A stretch of 64,000 nt of DNA from Mycolicibacterium flavescens (GCF_001722335.1 NZ_MIHA01000005.1:285010-349009); one strand, 5' to 3'; counted from the first letter of the stretch, positions 1 to 8,830 are shown. Translations and numbers: made by a program. Notes: generated by a model not told the origin, from the sequence alone.

Positions 1-522
1 GAGATCATGTGGGTCGAGGACGTGCGACGGATGAACAAATTCCTCGACACGGAGGTGCCCGACGTGGCGGGACATCTGTTCGGGCGCGAGCGTACGGCCC
101 TGGCCGCGGTGCGGGGCCCGTTCAAGGACGTGTTCGGGCCGTACTGCTTCTACTGCGGTAGGGATCTGCCTGACAACAACCCGATCGATCACGTGCTTCC
201 ATGGTCGTTGGTCGGCATCGACGGACTGTCCAACCTCGTGCTGGCCTGTGCGAGGTGCAACGGTGACAAGGGTGGCGCGCTGCCATCGCTCGGGATCGTG
301 GATCGCGTCCTGTCGCGAGACCGAGATGCACTGGAGGAGATTGCAGCCGCGATTCAATGGCCTTCACAGCATGAACGGGTGGCCGCCGCAGCGCGCGGAA
401 TCTATCTCGGCCAGCCTAAAGGTGTACCGACGTGGACGGGGTACAAGAGCACCGTAAGACTCGACATCGCCTTCGCCCCTACTTGGATCCGCGCCGTTGA
501 CTCAGCCGACTACAGTTCGTGA
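1..522 (+). CDS. HNH endonuclease, 3' part (gene begins before the window)
   Basis: The frame is open from base 1, so this is the C-terminal part of a longer protein. The zinc/HNH core is visible: a CFYC pair, then IDHVLPWS, then a CARCN motif, which is the usual treble-clef HNH nuclease arrangement. A second copy at 17,711-18,779 shows the missing N-terminal half (about 190 residues) and is about 80% identical at DNA level. The end overlaps the convergent methyltransferase by 13 bases. HNH enzymes cut DNA using a single metal; a restriction-like role is inferred, since the target cannot be read from sequence. Confidence 0.85.
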   Translation, partial: EIMWVEDVRRMNKFLDTEVPDVAGHLFGRERTALAAVRGPFKDVFGPYCFYCGRDLPDNNPIDHVLPWSLVGIDGLSNLVLACARCNGDKGGALPSLGIVDRVLSRDRDALEEIAAAIQWPSQHERVAAAARGIYLGQPKGVPTWTGYKSTVRLDIAFAPTWIRAVDSADYSS

Positions 523-1070
523 TTAGGCTTTCGCGCCATCAACCATGCTTCGCCGTCACCCTCGCCTGCAGCGATCACTTCCAATTGCGCGAAAGCGGTG
601 GTTAATTCGCCGGGTGCGGCCTGGAAGCGTCCGGGTTTGACGCCGACGGAGCTCAGTACCGAGATCGCTAGCAGTCCGCCTGGCGCCAACCGGTCGATGA
701 TCGGCGCGTAAAGTCGAGAGTCGCGAAACCGGTTACAGAGAACAACGTCGACGGGCGGGCCTACTGGCAGGCCGTCGTCGAGATCGACGACAACGAATCG
801 ACACCGCTTCCCGACCCCGACGCGGTTCGCCAGTTCGCGCGCGTGATCGATGGCTTTCCTCGAGATGTCGACGCCCCAGACGTCGAGTCCACGGCGGGCC
901 AGCCACACACTGGCGGCACCCAGCCCGCACGCAATGTCGAGTGCGCGCCCCTCAGCGGGAAATTCGGCCTCGAACGGGGCGAATACCTGCGGGCGCCTGA
1001 CTGCCGAGACGTCCGGCGGCGCCTGGTTTAGGTAGCACTCATCCCAGCGGACGCGATCCTGCTCGCTCAC
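510..1070 (-). CDS. class I SAM-dependent methyltransferase
   Basis: This is a small Rossmann-fold methyltransferase of about 186 residues. The SAM-binding motif I is ALDIACGLGAAS, followed by an acidic residue ending the second strand (VWGVDIS) and a VVVDLDDG motif. A GG-containing turn (LAPGGLLAIS) lies after the fourth strand. The substrate is unknown; the layout resembles the tellurite-resistance/UbiE-like small methyltransferases. I place the start at GTG 1070, which gives a natural VSEQDRVRW beginning; TTG at 1088 would add six residues. It is convergent with the HNH gene and separate from the ESX operon upstream. Confidence 0.75.
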   Translation of the reverse strand: MSEQDRVRWDECYLNQAPPDVSAVRRPQVFAPFEAEFPAEGRALDIACGLGAASVWLARRGLDVWGVDISRKAIDHARELANRVGVGKRCRFVVVDLDDGLPVGPPVDVVLCNRFRDSRLYAPIIDRLAPGGLLAISVLSSVGVKPGRFQAAPGELTTAFAQLEVIAAGEGDGEAWLMARKPNHEL

Positions 1071-1102
1071 TCGAGCCAGGGTACGCAACGCTCTCGGTTT
1101 GA

Positions 1103-1408
1103 CTACACGAGGCCGGCTGCCTGCACGATGAGAAATGCAGGCAGCAGAACGAGAAAACCTGCTGGTACACAGAGCAATCCGATCAACATCCCTCGGCCGA
1201 CCTGCCTGGGATTGCCAGCCTGAGAGTTGAGGGCCACGGCCGCGATGAGATCAACGATGATCAGCGGCACGACGTAGATGGCGAGCGGCACGTACGGCAC
1301 CGTCGTCCATACCGCCAGCTCCACGACGAGTATGTTCACCAGCGCTGCCACCAAGGTCGGTGGGCCATACGGTTCTCGATGCTGCTGACCCGAAACGTCT
1401 TTCACCAT
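1103..1408 (-). CDS. small membrane protein
   Basis: A 101-residue protein with about three hydrophobic segments (roughly residues 18-38, 42-62 and 75-99) and a short hydrophilic N terminus. No family is recognised. Its start overlaps the end of the upstream membrane protein by seven bases, so the two are translationally coupled. It is the last gene of a three-gene operon led by an ESX-type substrate. A role in anchoring, transport or immunity for that substrate is a guess from position alone. Confidence 0.6.
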   Translation of the reverse strand: MVKDVSGQQHREPYGPPTLVAALVNILVVELAVWTTVPYVPLAIYVVPLIIVDLIAAVALNSQAGNPRQVGRGMLIGLLCVPAGFLVLLPAFLIVQAAGLV

Positions 1409-1722
1409 TGCAGGATCCAGAATCCGTAGATGGCCCCACCGATGAGGACGACAGCGTACGAACCGAGAACGGCGTAAGCCAAGCCCCGCTCTCGCGCCGC
1501 AGCGGACCGTATCAATAGACTGGACACCGCGGCGGAGACAAGGAACGTTACGCCAGCGCCTATAAGAAAGAGAACGAGACCGCTAGTACCGGGAAGCCAC
1601 TTTCCGACGAGCCAGGCGACGGCGAGGACGAAACCCAGGATCAGTTGAGTGAGAACGGGTGCCGCCCAGGTCGCGATGCGCCAGACCGTGGACTGCCCAG
1701 AGGTCGCTGCTGATGCCGACAT
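1402..1722 (-). CDS. small membrane protein
   Basis: A 106-residue protein with three to four predicted membrane segments (roughly residues 18-40, 47-70 and 78-104) and a short Ser/Ala-rich N terminus. Its start codon overlaps the stop of the ESX-substrate gene in a TGATG arrangement, so coupled translation is likely. No family is recognised. Together with the next gene it could form a membrane partner or immunity protein for the upstream product (inference). Confidence 0.6.
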   Translation of the reverse strand: MSASAATSGQSTVWRIATWAAPVLTQLILGFVLAVAWLVGKWLPGTSGLVLFLIGAGVTFLVSAAVSSLLIRSAAARERGLAYAVLGSYAVVLIGGAIYGFWILQW

Positions 1723-3158
1723 CAGACGTGCTCCACTCCGGGAGTCTGCGGCGAGGGAACGCGGGGCGGATCTGCGATCAGCCCAAACTCTGTCCAGGGA
1801 AGCGCTACTCGCACGTCATAATCCGGGTTCCACGCACCAGTATCGAACGGAGTGAACGCCCTGCCACCCTCGCCGATGTCGTGGTGCTGCGGCAGATTGA
1901 CCATCGGTCCGGTGGAGTTGCCGGCAGCTGCGTGGTCGACCAGTACCGTGCGAGTCGTACCGTCGGGAAGGTCTTGGTAGACCTCCATCGAGGGATAGTC
2001 GGTGCGAGTCCCGTCGACATGGACACCGTTCTGCGTTGGGGTAAAGACCAAATCACCGTTGACCGTCCAAGGATTGTCCTGCAGAGGCCACGGCGGGTTC
2101 TTCGCGATGTCGGGCGCGAACGGATTGGCGGCGTCGTACTGGATTCGGACTGAGCCGTCCGGCAATTGTTGGATCGCCGCCTCCGGGACACCCACTTTGA
2201 CCTGACCCGGGCCGCCGTCCGTGTTCAATTCCACCGATGGATTCTGGCGCATCACCACAAGCCCATTCTCGTAGTCGATGTACGTCGTCACCTTGGTATT
2301 GGCTGGGTCGAATTGCGGGTCCGGTGCTCTGATGTTTCCGAAGTCTCGCTTGAACGGACCGCTGATGACATCGCGTTGTTCGATCCATTGGCCCACCCGG
2401 ACGACTCCTTGGCCGGGGACTGGAACGATCCTCGCGACACGGACCTCCGGTGGCACCCCGTCTGCGTCGGGGTCATAGGTATGTGGATCGAGGGCAGCCG
2501 CTGTCGTCCACTCTGCTGCCGACATCGGATCTCGGCCGAAGAGTTCGCGGAACGCGGCCGTCTCATTTTTGCGGCGTTCCGTGTCATCACCGTCGCCGGT
2601 TCCGTGTTTGAAGTCGACCGATTGAATGATCGGCGTCTCATCATCTTGTTTTTCTGCGCGGCCGTCCTCGCTACCCCGCAACGCGGCGTAATCATCGCCC
2701 AGTAGTCGGATCTTGCTTGCGATGTCGCGGAGCTCGGACGTTGAAGCCGTCACGACCCGCTGAACCTGCGTCAAGCCATGCAGCGCGATCGAGGCCAGGA
2801 CGCGATCGCGATGAATGCCGGGCGGGACGGACTGTGCGGCACTCAACGCCCAGTGCCTGATTTCTTCGAGGTTCTGCCGCCCCGCAAGTACGGCTTGCGA
2901 CGACGCTGTCACGTGCGAGCCGAGTTGCTGGTCCAACGAGGCGAGTTGTCCGAGGCGGCGTGCCTGGTAGATATTCTTACGGCCATAAGCGTCGGCCGCT
3001 GCGCCCCTCCACTTTTCCCCCGGCCGCGCGCTGTGGACAAATTCCTGCAACTGCTGGAGTCGGTGGCCGTCGAGCCACTCGCCGCCTCGCGGCATGCCTG
3101 CGCCGAAGGTAGCTCGAGCCTGAGACCACGTCGCCAAGAACGCGTCGAGCGCCGTCAC
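1722..3158 (-). CDS. ESX (type VII)-associated protein with helical N-terminal domain
   Basis: A 478-residue protein starting at GTG. The first 150 residues are a helical, WXG100/EspA-like domain with a KWRGAAADAYG motif, typical of mycobacterial ESX substrates. A charged linker (about 165-195) leads to a beta-rich C-terminal domain of about 280 residues with Asp/Asn/Gly/Pro turns, which I do not recognise. There is no signal peptide, as expected for type VII export. It heads an operon with two small membrane proteins. The C-terminal domain may be an effector or a structural domain; no catalytic motif is clear. Confidence 0.65.
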   Translation of the reverse strand: MTALDAFLATWSQARATFGAGMPRGGEWLDGHRLQQLQEFVHSARPGEKWRGAAADAYGRKNIYQARRLGQLASLDQQLGSHVTASSQAVLAGRQNLEEIRHWALSAAQSVPPGIHRDRVLASIALHGLTQVQRVVTASTSELRDIASKIRLLGDDYAALRGSEDGRAEKQDDETPIIQSVDFKHGTGDGDDTERRKNETAAFRELFGRDPMSAAEWTTAAALDPHTYDPDADGVPPEVRVARIVPVPGQGVVRVGQWIEQRDVISGPFKRDFGNIRAPDPQFDPANTKVTTYIDYENGLVVMRQNPSVELNTDGGPGQVKVGVPEAAIQQLPDGSVRIQYDAANPFAPDIAKNPPWPLQDNPWTVNGDLVFTPTQNGVHVDGTRTDYPSMEVYQDLPDGTTRTVLVDHAAAGNSTGPMVNLPQHHDIGEGGRAFTPFDTGAWNPDYDVRVALPWTEFGLIADPPRVPSPQTPGVEHV

Positions 3159-3200
3159 GAACCCAGGTTAAGCGGCCGCGACAGGGGTTCCTTGCACCAA

Positions 3201-4856
3201 TTAGCTCTGCGGCACGTTCAACCGTCGCGCGAGATCCGGTCCGCCGACCTCACGGATGAATTCCGGATCGCCGCAGACGACGAGTTGGTCGCGGGCACGC
3301 GACAACCCGACGTAGAGACGTTCACGCGAGCGCTCGAACATGCTCGTCTCGTTGACCACCAGCACGACGCATCGGCGCTCGAGGCCCTTGAACCCGAGCA
3401 CGTGACCGTAGAACACCTGATCGGTGTCCCAGAACGTGTCCCAATAAGCCTTGTGCCCGTCCTTCTGGCGTTCTGCCTGCTCGGGATGGCGGCTGCCGGT
3501 CGTCAGCAGCGCGACATCCTCGGGCCGCCAACCCTCTTCGAGCAGGGCGTCGATCTGGTCATCGCCAGCCTCCAGCGCATCCTCACGCGCGCACGCGACG
3601 AACTTCACGGCCGGACCCTCCCCGCCCAGGTAGCGCATCGGATGGTCGACCAACGGCTGGAACGCATTGGCGATCTGACGGGTGTTGCGCACGTTGTGGT
3701 CAAGGATCAACGGCACCAACGGAACCGGCGGAGCACCGTAGCGGTCGAACACCCGCTGCCCCTCGTCGGTGAACACGTACAGACCGCCCTCGACCGGATC
3801 CTTCAGTGCAGCCAGCAGCGGGTCCCACCACGCGTCGGCGAAGTCCTGGGCCTCGTCGACGACAATCGAGTCGAACCGGTGCCCGGGCTCGAGTTGTGCT
3901 GCCAGATCGGCCATCTGCAGCGGCAGGTCGTGCTCCCAGAACTGCACGGTCTCCTCGCTGCGTTCCGCCTCGTCGGGCCCCTCGGGCGCACCCCACTGCA
4001 CGCCGAGGGCATGGAACTCGCCGACGTAGGCCGGTTGTTGGCGACGCGGCCAGGTCGCGGCGATCCGTTCGAGGTACGACGCCAGGCCGTGCGAGTAGCA
4101 GACCAGCGCGACGCGTTGACCCCGCTGCGCCAGCCGTCGGGCCTGCTCCATCGCCAGGAACGTCTTGCCGCTACCGGCGCCGCCGCGGACCTCGACGCGG
4201 TTGAGCAGCCGGATCGCGTCGAGGATCACAGCCTGGTGTTCGGTCAGCGCGTCGGCGGCGTCCTCGTTGGCCAGCGCGCGGGCCACCACATCACGCTGCG
4301 GCAGACCGCGACCGGACAGCGCCGTGCCCAGCTGCTCGATGCCCTCCCTGCTCAGCAGCGGCCGGTCCAGCTCCTGCTTGATCAGCACCTCGCGCAGCTT
4401 GGCGACGAGCTTGGGCAGGTCGGTGCGGTCGACGACCTTCCACCGCGGACAGTCCGGCAGCCCGAAGTCGGCCGGCAGCTCGGTATTCGGCAGCACGACG
4501 ACGTGATCCCAGCGCAGTCGGTTCTGCGTCCAGCGGGGATCCTTCTCGACGAAATCGCGTAGCGCATAACAGGCTTCGCGCGCCTGACGCACCGGTTCGA
4601 TGGTGTGGGTGCGCCCGCCGCGGATCTGCCGCCACGCGTCGCCGTCGTGCCAGACCTCGCCGCCCTTGACCTCGATGCACACGATGCCCGCGCCCTCGAT
4701 GGCGACGACGAAGTCGACTTCGTGGTCCTTGAGGTGATCGGTGACCCGCTGACCCGGCACGACGAGGTCGTTGGGCTCGAGCTGGTCGATCAGCGCCTGG
4801 TAGGTGCTGCGCTCCGACGCGTTGAGCCGCGGATGCTCGTCGGGCGTGATGCTCAT
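3201..4856 (-). CDS. NERD-domain UvrD/Rep-like DNA helicase
   Basis: A 551-residue protein. Residues about 20-130 form a NERD nuclease-like domain, with an acidic residue at VDFVVAIEGAGIVCIEVKGG and the EVK motif typical of PD-(D/E)XK-like folds. A UvrD-like helicase follows: Walker A GGAGSGKT (about 220), motif II VVDEAQDF (about 335), GFKGLE, and a final YVGLSRARDQL motif. NERD-helicases are common accessory or defence genes in actinobacteria, acting on DNA ends or foreign DNA (family knowledge). The start at ATG 4856 has a GGGGG stretch about ten bases upstream. It stands alone. Confidence 0.85.
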   Translation of the reverse strand: MSITPDEHPRLNASERSTYQALIDQLEPNDLVVPGQRVTDHLKDHEVDFVVAIEGAGIVCIEVKGGEVWHDGDAWRQIRGGRTHTIEPVRQAREACYALRDFVEKDPRWTQNRLRWDHVVVLPNTELPADFGLPDCPRWKVVDRTDLPKLVAKLREVLIKQELDRPLLSREGIEQLGTALSGRGLPQRDVVARALANEDAADALTEHQAVILDAIRLLNRVEVRGGAGSGKTFLAMEQARRLAQRGQRVALVCYSHGLASYLERIAATWPRRQQPAYVGEFHALGVQWGAPEGPDEAERSEETVQFWEHDLPLQMADLAAQLEPGHRFDSIVVDEAQDFADAWWDPLLAALKDPVEGGLYVFTDEGQRVFDRYGAPPVPLVPLILDHNVRNTRQIANAFQPLVDHPMRYLGGEGPAVKFVACAREDALEAGDDQIDALLEEGWRPEDVALLTTGSRHPEQAERQKDGHKAYWDTFWDTDQVFYGHVLGFKGLERRCVVLVVNETSMFERSRERLYVGLSRARDQLVVCGDPEFIREVGGPDLARRLNVPQS

Positions 4857-5021
4857 GACGCCGTATCCCCCTGCCGAAACCTGAGCCGCATGCTCGGCCC
4901 TCCCCTCGCCTTCTCACCGGATGCTAGCGAGAGCCCGTCGGTTCCGTGTCGATCGCCACGGACCTCGATGTCGGTGGGTGGGGTTACGGTCGCAGAGGAA
5001 GCGCGACTTCGAGGGGGGATG

Positions 5022-5363
5022 ATGCGCGGACGTGGGGTGATCGCCGGTGCGCTGGCGGTGTGCGGAGCGGTGGCGTTGGCGGGTCCGGCCGCGGCTGACG
5101 AGTACGACTTCATCTCGCAGCTCGACGGCATGGGGGTGTACTACAGCTCGATGCTCGACATGATCGACATCGGTAAGGAGCTCTGCCACGAGCTGCGCTT
5201 CGGGGTGCCGCCGCCGGCGGTGCTCGGCAAGCTGAACAATTCAGGGTTCGCGCCGGCGGAATCGGCGATCGTGCTGCTGTCGGCGGTCAACACGATGTGT
5301 CTTGATGCCAAGCCGGCGGTCGTCGAGTGGGCCCGCGAGATCGGCTACGCCCAGCCGCTGTAG
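5022..5363 (+). CDS. DUF732-type small secreted protein
   Basis: A 113-residue protein with a classical signal peptide ending AGPAAADE. The mature part has two Cys residues spaced like mycobacterial DUF732 proteins and the family pattern FISQLDGMGVYY, a central ELCHELR, and a late NTMC. The reading frame is open far upstream, but coding starts at ATG 5022 (or ATG 5019), placed just after a GAGGGGGG ribosome-binding site. DUF732 proteins are exported and of unknown function. Their abundance in mycobacteria supports the assignment of the host. Confidence 0.85.
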   Translation: MRGRGVIAGALAVCGAVALAGPAAADEYDFISQLDGMGVYYSSMLDMIDIGKELCHELRFGVPPPAVLGKLNNSGFAPAESAIVLLSAVNTMCLDAKPAVVEWAREIGYAQPL

Positions 5364-5392
5364 GTGCTCGACGCTCATCGGCGGGTGGTCGG

Positions 5393-6046
5393 TCAGTCGC
5401 GGCGACGGAACAGCTCCGCGGGCCGGCCCCGCCCCCTGGCGCTGATCGCACCGGTGGCGACGAGATGCGGCTCCATCGCCCGACGGAACGTGTCGCGTTG
5501 CAGCGGGTGCCCCGCGATCGCCTCGTGGGCGATGCGCAACTCGCGGAGGGTGAACTCGTCGCCGAGCAGCCGGTCCGGATCGGGCCTGTCCACATAATGG
5601 GCACGAACGTATGCGACCGCGAGATCGATGATATCGGCGTGGTCGTAGGGCAGCCGTCCGGGCGTGTCGACCGACACGAGCCGGGTGGTGTCAGTAAAGC
5701 GGTCGGCCAACTGGTCGAGACGGACCACCTGCACGTGGGCCACCGACAGCACCCACCCGCGGTCATCGCGTGTCGGGTCGTCGAAGACATAGAGCTGACG
5801 CGGATGCAGCCCGCGCACATTGGCTTTGACGCGCAGTGACCGGTCGACCGCCTGGGCGAGGGTCTCCCCTTCGTGGATGAAGGTGCCGGGAAGGGCCCAG
5901 CCGGTTCCGTTCTGACGACGCGCTTCGAGTACGACCAGTCCCTGGTCCGGGTCGAGCGTGAGCACAGCGGTGTCGACGGCAACAGAGGGCCGCGGGTAGT
6001 CGGTCAGCTTCCGCCCGCTGGTGTCTCGGTACGCGTTGTCGGCCAT
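5393..6046 (-). CDS. nrtR: Nudix-domain transcriptional regulator, NrtR type
   Basis: A 217-residue protein with an N-terminal Nudix-like fold and a C-terminal winged helix (about 150-217, including ELRIAHEAIAG and GRGRPAELFRRRD). The Nudix box is degenerate (GTFIHEGETLAQAVDRSL), as in NrtR regulators that sense ADP-ribose or related NAD metabolites rather than hydrolyse them. It is divergent from an ADP-ribosylglycohydrolase gene, with an inverted repeat between them, which fits autoregulation and control of ADP-ribose turnover. The symbol is assigned by architecture and context. Confidence 0.75.
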   Translation of the reverse strand: MADNAYRDTSGRKLTDYPRPSVAVDTAVLTLDPDQGLVVLEARRQNGTGWALPGTFIHEGETLAQAVDRSLRVKANVRGLHPRQLYVFDDPTRDDRGWVLSVAHVQVVRLDQLADRFTDTTRLVSVDTPGRLPYDHADIIDLAVAYVRAHYVDRPDPDRLLGDEFTLRELRIAHEAIAGHPLQRDTFRRAMEPHLVATGAISARGRGRPAELFRRRD

Positions 6047-6070
6047 CTCGAGGGCACAGCTTACCGCCGA

Positions 6071-6101
6071 TTGACAATTAGCGCAGTTTTGCGCAAACTA
6101 T
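6071..6101. promoter_or_regulatory. divergent promoter/operator between nrtR and the ADP-ribosylglycohydrolase gene
   Basis: A perfect -35-like TTGACA (6071-6076) is followed by the palindrome TTTGCGCAAA (6088-6097) in the region where the spacer and -10 would lie. The wider AGTTTTGCGCAAACT is an imperfect dyad. A regulator bound here would block transcription, which fits the neighbouring NrtR protein. A GGGAGGAGG ribosome-binding site follows at 6106-6114. That NrtR binds here is inferred. Confidence 0.55.
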
Positions 6102-6119
6102 CTCCGGGAGGAGGCGGAA

Positions 6120-7565
6120 ATGGCGTCTTACAACGATCGTGTCGAGGGTGTGCTGTTGGGCACCGCTGCAGGAGATGCGCTGGGGGCGCCGTACGAGTTC
6201 GCGCCGCCGCGCGGGCCTGAGCTCGAGGTGGCGATGGTCGGCGGCGGACCGTGGGAGCGCGGCGAGTGGACCGACGACACGGCGATGGCGATCGCGATCG
6301 CAGGGGTCGCGGCGACCGGCGCGGACCTGCGGGACGATTCCGCGCAGGACGCGATCGTGCGCCGCTGGCTGGAGTGGTCACGGACAGCCAAAGATGTTGG
6401 GATACAGACGGGCTCCGTGCTGCGGTCCGCGTCGCGCGGCGGCAACATCACGGCGGCCGACGCCCGGCGGGCATCGGAAGCGTTGCATCGGCAGACCGGT
6501 CGCACCGCGGGCAACGGTTCGCTGATGCGCACCGCTCCGGTGGCGCTGGCCTATCTCGACGACGAGGACGCCCTGGTGGAGGCGGCACGCTCGATCAGCG
6601 AGCTGACCCATTACGACGACGACGCCGGCGACGCGTGCATGCTGTGGTGCTGCACGATCCGGCACGCGGTGCTGACCGGTGAGCTCGATGCACGAGTGGG
6701 CCTGACGCACATCGCTGCCTACCGACGCGAGCTGTGGGTGAAGCGTCTGGCGGACGCGGAGTCGGCGGCGCCGGCGTCGTTTCCGAACAACGGCTGGGTG
6801 GTGACGGCGATGCAGGCGGCGTGGTCGGCGATTGCGACGACGCCGATACCGGCGGATGATCCGCAGGCGGGCGTGTTCCGGGCGGACCATTTGCGGTTGG
6901 CGTTGGATGCGGCGGTGCGCGCGGGGTACGACACGGACACGGTGGCGGCGATCGCAGGCGGTCTGCTGGGCGCGGCGTATGGGGCGTCGGCGATTCCGGG
7001 TGAGTGGCGGCAGGTGCTGCATGGCTGGCCCGGGTACACGGCGCACGACTTGGCGGCGCTGGCGTCGGCGATCGAGCGCGGGGGTAAGCCGGATCTGTTC
7101 GACTTCTCGTATGCGGGCTCGGCGGTAGACACCTGCGCGCCGCATCCGTACGACGACGGGGTGGTTCTCGGCGGCGTTGGGGTGTTGCGGGACTTGCCGT
7201 CTGACGTGGATGCGGTGGTGTCGCTGTGCCGGATTCGCGACGAGGACATGCGTCGGGATATGCCGCATGTCGAGGTGCGGTTGATCGACCGGGTGGATCG
7301 GGATGAGAACCCGCACCTGGATTTCGTGCTGCTGGATGCGGTGCGGGTGATCGAGCAGTTGCGGCGCGAGGGGCGCACGGTGCTGGTGCACTGCGTCGCC
7401 GCCTACAGCCGCACACCGACTGTCGGCGCGCTGTACGGCGCACGACTTAGAGGTGTCGGCGTGGACGACGCGGTACGGGACGTGACGGCGGTGCTGCCGG
7501 GCGCCTATCCGAACCCGGCGTTTCGAGAAGCGTTGCGACGAGTTGGATGCTTGGCAGTGCCGTGA
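6120..7565 (+). CDS. ADP-ribosylglycohydrolase fused to a dual-specificity phosphatase-like domain
   Basis: A 481-residue protein. Residues 1-310 are a DraG/ARH-type hydrolase: GTAAGDALGAPYE, WTDDTAMA, NGSLMRTAP, and a late DTDTVAAIAGGLLGA that supplies metal-binding aspartates. Residues about 330-480 are a phosphatase-like domain with the HCVAAYSRTP signature, close to the cysteine phosphatase HCxxxxxR/S loop. The pair could remove ADP-ribose from a macromolecule and then act on a phosphate group (inference). The gene has a strong ribosome-binding site and is likely repressed by the divergent NrtR-type regulator. Confidence 0.85.
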   Translation: MASYNDRVEGVLLGTAAGDALGAPYEFAPPRGPELEVAMVGGGPWERGEWTDDTAMAIAIAGVAATGADLRDDSAQDAIVRRWLEWSRTAKDVGIQTGSVLRSASRGGNITAADARRASEALHRQTGRTAGNGSLMRTAPVALAYLDDEDALVEAARSISELTHYDDDAGDACMLWCCTIRHAVLTGELDARVGLTHIAAYRRELWVKRLADAESAAPASFPNNGWVVTAMQAAWSAIATTPIPADDPQAGVFRADHLRLALDAAVRAGYDTDTVAAIAGGLLGAAYGASAIPGEWRQVLHGWPGYTAHDLAALASAIERGGKPDLFDFSYAGSAVDTCAPHPYDDGVVLGGVGVLRDLPSDVDAVVSLCRIRDEDMRRDMPHVEVRLIDRVDRDENPHLDFVLLDAVRVIEQLRREGRTVLVHCVAAYSRTPTVGALYGARLRGVGVDDAVRDVTAVLPGAYPNPAFREALRRVGCLAVP

Positions 7566-7596
7566 AGTCGTCGGTGGGCGTAGAAGGGAGCGACGG

Positions 7597-8592
7597 GTGC
7601 AAGATCCTGGAATGAGCGGGTACGACGTCATCGGCGATGTGCACGGATGCGGAACGCAACTCGAGGCGCTGCTGCACACGCTCGGGTATCAGATCGGCGA
7701 TTCGGCTTACCGACACCCGACTCGACAGGCGATCTTCGTCGGTGACCTCATCGACCGGGGAGACGAACAGCTTCGGGTGCTCGAGATCGTCAAGGCGATG
7801 GTCGACGCCGGCAGCGCCCAAATCGTGATGGGCAACCACGAGTTCAACGCGCTGGCCTATCACACGGAATGGCCCTCCGGTAGCGGCAAGTACCTACGCC
7901 CGCACGACGATCCCGACAACCCCTGGTCAGCGAAGAACACGAGACAGCATGCCGCGTTCCTTGAGCAGGTCCAGGGCGATTATCGCCGTCGGTATCTGGA
8001 CTGGTTCGCGACACTCCCCCTGTGGCTGGATCTCGGCGGGCTGCGGGTTGTGCACGCGTGCTGGCACGACGACTCAATCAAGCTCGTCGAAAGCCGTTGC
8101 GGTTCGAGTGCGCCTTTCGCCGAGCTGGCGCATCTGGTAGCGGCCAGCACCGAAGATGACCCGCTGTATGAGGCTGTCGAAACCCTGCTGAAGGGACCCG
8201 AGATCAGCCTGGTCGCGCATGGTCAGCGGGAGTACCTCGACAAGGACGGCATTGCGCGAGACAGCGCGCGCGTTCAGTGGTGGCACAGTGAAGCACGAAC
8301 GCTTCGCGACATCGCCGAGATGGGCGGTGGATTCACGACTTCCGATGGTGAACCGTATTCGCCGCTGCCCGAACTGGAGCTTTCCGGTACGGAACGGTCT
8401 TACGTCTACACCGCCGAAGTTCCCGTCTTCTATGGGCACTACTGGCGGCAAGGCTCACCCAAGCACCGACATGACTGGACCGACTACACGGCATGCGTCG
8501 ACTTCAGTGCCGTCAAGGGCGGAAAGCTGACCGCGTACCGATGGTCCGGCGAAACCACGATCAACGCTGAGAACTATGTGACCCCGGACTGA
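7597..8592 (+). CDS. metallophosphoesterase (calcineurin-like, ApaH/PrpE-like)
   Basis: A protein of about 331 residues with the metal-ligand set of calcineurin-like phosphoesterases: GDVHG near the N terminus, GDLIDRG, GNHE, and later HACWHDD and a FYGHYW motif. Related bacterial enzymes hydrolyse diadenosine tetraphosphate or act as protein phosphatases. GTG 7597 has an AAGGGAG ribosome-binding site six to seven bases upstream; ATG 7612 is an alternative that loses five residues. It lies 31 bases after the ADP-ribosylglycohydrolase gene in the same direction and may be co-transcribed. A decayed relative follows directly downstream. Confidence 0.85.
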   Translation: MQDPGMSGYDVIGDVHGCGTQLEALLHTLGYQIGDSAYRHPTRQAIFVGDLIDRGDEQLRVLEIVKAMVDAGSAQIVMGNHEFNALAYHTEWPSGSGKYLRPHDDPDNPWSAKNTRQHAAFLEQVQGDYRRRYLDWFATLPLWLDLGGLRVVHACWHDDSIKLVESRCGSSAPFAELAHLVAASTEDDPLYEAVETLLKGPEISLVAHGQREYLDKDGIARDSARVQWWHSEARTLRDIAEMGGGFTTSDGEPYSPLPELELSGTERSYVYTAEVPVFYGHYWRQGSPKHRHDWTDYTACVDFSAVKGGKLTAYRWSGETTINAENYVTPD

Positions 8593-8654
8593 GGTGCACA
8601 GATAGGCACGAGGGGAATCAAGATGTGCTTGGCACGCATCGAGATCGCGAGCCG

Positions 8655-8830
8655 TCCGCTTCCGGTGCCATGGGGGATGTGCACGGATGCGCCACCCGGC
8701 TCGGAGCGCTACTGGCGAAACTCGGGTGTGAGTTCCGCGCATGGGGGTCGTACCGGCACCCCCAGAGGTCAGGTTCGTCCCACTCGGCACGCGAGTATCT
8801 CTGCGGGGTCAGCAGCGGGACTGGACGGCC
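8655..8830 (+). pseudogene. remnant of a second metallophosphoesterase gene
   Basis: The translation at about 8668-8762 reads GDVHGCATRLGALLAKLG, then YRHP. This closely matches the first 40 residues of the preceding gene (GDVHGCGTQLEALLHTLG, then YRHP). After YRHP the similarity continues in another frame (a degraded FVGDLIDRG-like stretch) and then disappears. It is a partial duplicate or the scar of a lost paralogue. From 8,831 to 9,146 I see no gene. Confidence 0.6.

Noticed and set aside
2778..4562. Long + strand open frame of 594 codons
   Set aside because: It lies opposite the NERD-helicase and ESX genes; its translation is rich in Arg/Gln/Val without motifs, the usual shadow of a high-GC gene.
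6378..7679. Open - strand frame of 433 codons
   Set aside because: It is antisense to the ADP-ribosylglycohydrolase fusion and extremely rich in Arg and His; no domain is visible.
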